Shown piece after piece: positions 44,952 to 47,500 of a stretch of DNA of 47,500 nucleotides. The position numbers were made by a program, and so were the translations under genes. Origin of the DNA: Syntrophobacterales bacterium (lineage in GTDB: Bacteria; Desulfobacterota; Syntrophorhabdia; Syntrophorhabdales; Syntrophorhabdaceae); assembly GCA_031274925.1 (NCBI GenBank), contig JAISPL010000005.1, positions 1-47,500 on the forward strand, read 5' to 3'. How positions within the stretch are numbered: the stretch's first letter is position 1; each line of letters starts with the position of its first letter. The notes beneath the pieces are model-generated. The model ran no database searches. It saw nothing but the letters and a program-made list of their open reading frames with translations, and was not told where the DNA came from.

Positions 44952-46304
44952 ATGGGAAGCAATACACTGAAGGAATGGGACAAGCAATACGTTTGGCATC
45001 CCTTTACACAGATGCAGGAATACATGGAGACGGACCCTTTGGTGATTGAGCGGGGCGAAAGGTTTCATCTCATCGACTCAGAGGGGAAAAGATATATTGA
45101 CGGCGTCTCGTCGTTATGGGTTGTTGTTCACGGCCATGGCAAGAAAGAACTCTTGGATGTTATACGCGATCAATCGGAAAAGCTTTGCCATTCAACACTG
45201 CTCGGGCTTGCGAACGCCCCATCCGTGCTCCTTGCAAAAAAACTTGTCGAGATAACGCCCCGGGGACTTTCCAAAGTTTTCTATTCCGATAACGGGTCCA
45301 CATCGGTAGAAATCGCACTTAAAATGGCGTATCAGTACTGGCGGCAGCGGGGAGAAAAGAAAAGGAAAAGATTCGTCTGTTTTAGCAATGGTTACCATGG
45401 CGACACCGTAGGATCTGTCAGCGTGGGGGGGATAGATTTGTTTCATAAAATATACCGCCCGCTCCTGTTTAAAACTTTCAAATCTCCGTCGCCTTACTGC
45501 TACCGGTGTCCCCTCAAGCTTGCAAAGGAAAGTTGTGGCACGGCATGCATCGGAGAATTTGAGAAGATCGTAAAAAATCACAAGGACGAGATTTGCGCTG
45601 TTATAATTGAACCACTCGTTCAGGGTGCCGGAGGTATGATTGTGCAACCGGAGGGGTTCATTTCATCGGTCTCACAGATCACGAAAGAACATGGTATTTT
45701 TTTGATCACGGACGAAGTGGCTACCGGTTTTGGCCGGACGGGCAAGATGTTTGCTTGTGAAAAGGAGAATGTGCATCCGGATTTCCTTTGCGTGGCAAAG
45801 GGTATCACCGGCGGATATATGCCTCTCGCCGCAACATTGACAACAGACGAGGTGTTTCGTGGTTTTCTTAGCCGATTTGAAGATTTCAAGACTTTCTTTC
45901 ACGGACATACGTACACTGGCAATCCGCTGGCATGCAGTGTTGCGGTCCGAAATTTGGAGCTTTTTGAGGCCGAGAAGATTGTTGAAAATATGAAGCCAAA
46001 AATAGAGACACTCCGAAACGAACTTAAGAAGTTCGCCGACCTGCCTCATGTGGGAGATGTGCGACAGGAAGGGTTTATGGTGGGGATTGAGCTTGTAAAG
46101 AATCGAAAAACTAAAAAGCCCTATGTTCCTGGCGAAAATATGGGACACAAGGTGATTATGGAAGCAAGAAGCAGAGGCGCGGTCATAAGACCTCTCGGGG
46201 ATGTGATCGTGCTTATGCCTCCGCCCGCTATCGACGAAAATACGCTGGAGGAACTTGTGGCGATTACGTATGAAAGTATCAGGGCGGTGACGGAAAGATG
46301 CTGA
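44952..46304 (+). CDS. bioA: Adenosylmethionine-8-amino-7-oxononanoate aminotransferase
   Basis: 450 residues, class III PLP aminotransferase of biotin synthesis, converting KAPA to DAPA with S-adenosylmethionine as amino donor. Seen: [10 protein letters not shown] at the N-terminus, [58 protein letters not shown] and the PLP Lys in [13 protein letters not shown]. The WHPFTQM start is characteristic of BioA. AGGAGG lies just before the ATG. No other biotin genes are in the window. No BioR or BirA operator was recognised upstream. Confidence 0.93.
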   Translation: MGSNTLKEWDKQYVWHPFTQMQEYMETDPLVIERGERFHLIDSEGKRYIDGVSSLWVVVHGHGKKELLDVIRDQSEKLCHSTLLGLANAPSVLLAKKLVEITPRGLSKVFYSDNGSTSVEIALKMAYQYWRQRGEKKRKRFVCFSNGYHGDTVGSVSVGGIDLFHKIYRPLLFKTFKSPSPYCYRCPLKLAKESCGTACIGEFEKIVKNHKDEICAVIIEPLVQGAGGMIVQPEGFISSVSQITKEHGIFLITDEVATGFGRTGKMFACEKENVHPDFLCVAKGITGGYMPLAATLTTDEVFRGFLSRFEDFKTFFHGHTYTGNPLACSVAVRNLELFEAEKIVENMKPKIETLRNELKKFADLPHVGDVRQEGFMVGIELVKNRKTKKPYVPGENMGHKVIMEARSRGAVIRPLGDVIVLMPPPAIDENTLEELVAITYESIRAVTERC

Positions 46305-46830
46305 ATAACGAATAGCCGGAAAAGCAGTGAACATTCATCAGCGAATAGTGAATAATCCAGAGGCGGGGGTGTTGGCCGCAGAGAAAGAGTTGGCCGGTCA
46401 TCTGCCGGGAAATTAGGAAAAACCGTTACAGACGGGTCTTTTAGCACACCGACTACCAATGGAGGCCAACATAGCCCAACAAAAAGATTCCTATGAAAAC
46501 CATTGCACAACGAGCCCTTACAAGCTCCATCGCGCCTAAAACCTGAAAAATAGTGAATCTGTCGCAAGAAGTACTTGCAAGTTTAAATCTGTTGTGCTAT
46601 TATCTCACCCATGTTGACGTTATTGCAAAACACGAAGGCAGGGAAGGAAATATGAGCCTGCGTATTAGTGGCAGTATACTTGGATATGAAACCGGATGTT
46701 TACCGATGCCTGTCAGCTGTACTCTAAATGAGATGCACGTCTCAGAGGTTCTTGGTTGCAGTTCTGTTTCAGCTTCAAATGTCGAGGAAGAATTCGAAAG
46801 ACGTTTTAGTAAAATATTTTTTGAAATCGC
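46305..46830. other. Gene-free stretch before the rRNA promoter
   Basis: About 525 bp. A frame at 46553-46834, or from the ATG at 46652 with GGAAGGAAAT upstream (60 codons), has a tolerable ribosome site but no family match and would read into the rRNA promoter. I leave it unassigned. No terminator for bioA was clear. Confidence 0.35.
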
Positions 46831-46858
46831 TTGACAATAGAAAAAAAATAAGTATACT
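46831..46858 (+). promoter_or_regulatory. rRNA operon promoter
   Basis: TTGACA (46831-46836), a 16-bp AT-rich spacer, then TATACT (46853-46858). The AT-rich upstream stretch resembles an UP element. It lies about 95 bp before the 16S start. Confidence 0.75.
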
Positions 46859-46890
46859 TAACACTGCTTCAAGGTTGAGCAGTTAACAAT

Positions 46891-46903
46891 TGTTCTTTGA
46901 AAA
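46891..46903 (+). promoter_or_regulatory. boxA-like antitermination element in the rRNA leader
   Basis: TGTTCTTTGAAAA fits the rrn boxA consensus (TGYTCTTTAAMA) except for the G. It lies in the leader between the promoter and the 16S gene. An inverted repeat GTTCAA...TTGAAC follows at 46921-46940, possibly part of the processing stem. Confidence 0.7.
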
Positions 46904-46951
46904 GAAAATAGTAGGTCCTCGTTCAAGTATGATTTTGAACAATTTTTAGTT

Positions 46952-47500
<549 letters not shown>

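Noticed and set aside
46652-46834. 60-codon frame before the rRNA promoter
   Set aside because: Reasonable GGAAGG upstream, but no family match and it ends in the rRNA promoter region; insufficient to call a gene.

Overview
The window looks like a chromosomal segment of an anaerobic, probably syntrophic or acyl-CoA-oxidising, Desulfobacterota (deltaproteobacterial) bacterium, perhaps near Syntrophorhabdus. That is inferred from gene content (Hdr/Etf flavoprotein genes, acyl-CoA dehydrogenase, acyl-CoA ligase, TRAP transporters, a siroheme-decarboxylase-type protein, LL-diaminopimelate aminotransferase). The 5' part of a 16S rRNA gene at the right end (from about 46952) could settle the taxonomy but could not be searched here.

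Layout. 1-1400 is decayed DNA: remnants of an IS481-type and an IS5-type transposase and a 56-codon remnant that resembles the start of indolepyruvate:ferredoxin oxidoreductase alpha. 1429-4160 holds an IclR regulator and an orphan TRAP binding protein, closed by a perfect 16-bp hairpin. 4902-6281 is a PLP decarboxylase. 7262-11512 holds dapL facing an ahbA/B-hemL-alr run. 12452-14662 holds a phosphofructokinase and, divergently, endonuclease IV. tRNA-Arg(UCU), an ArnT-like glycosyltransferase, RNase P RNA, RNase HI, a coiled-coil zinc-ribbon protein and tRNA(CAU) fill 14938-18705.

The centrepiece is 19637-31325, ten tightly packed same-strand genes: HdrCB fusion, EtfB, EtfA, an HdrA with a complete GltD/NfnB-like module spliced into it, a second HdrA, MvhD, an FdhB/FrhB-like protein, HdrC, a compact HdrB and a third HdrA carrying an extra, cysteine-free HdrA-like module. 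An acyl-CoA dehydrogenase follows at 32075, then a complete TRAP transporter (33794-36648) and an acyl-CoA ligase (36782-38329). Together they suggest uptake of an organic acid, CoA activation, dehydrogenation, and transfer of electrons through Etf to a large flavin/Fe-S assembly able to exchange electrons with pyridine nucleotide, ferredoxin or formate-type partners. The coupling is inferred.

The right part carries an SDR oxidoreductase (minus strand), a repair-like run (GNAT-DUF362 fusion, endonuclease Q, UvrD-like helicase; 39985-44794), bioA, and the rrn promoter, boxA and 16S start. Many spacers are 0.5-1 kb with no intact gene but scattered protein-like fragments, so the genome seems to carry much decayed sequence.
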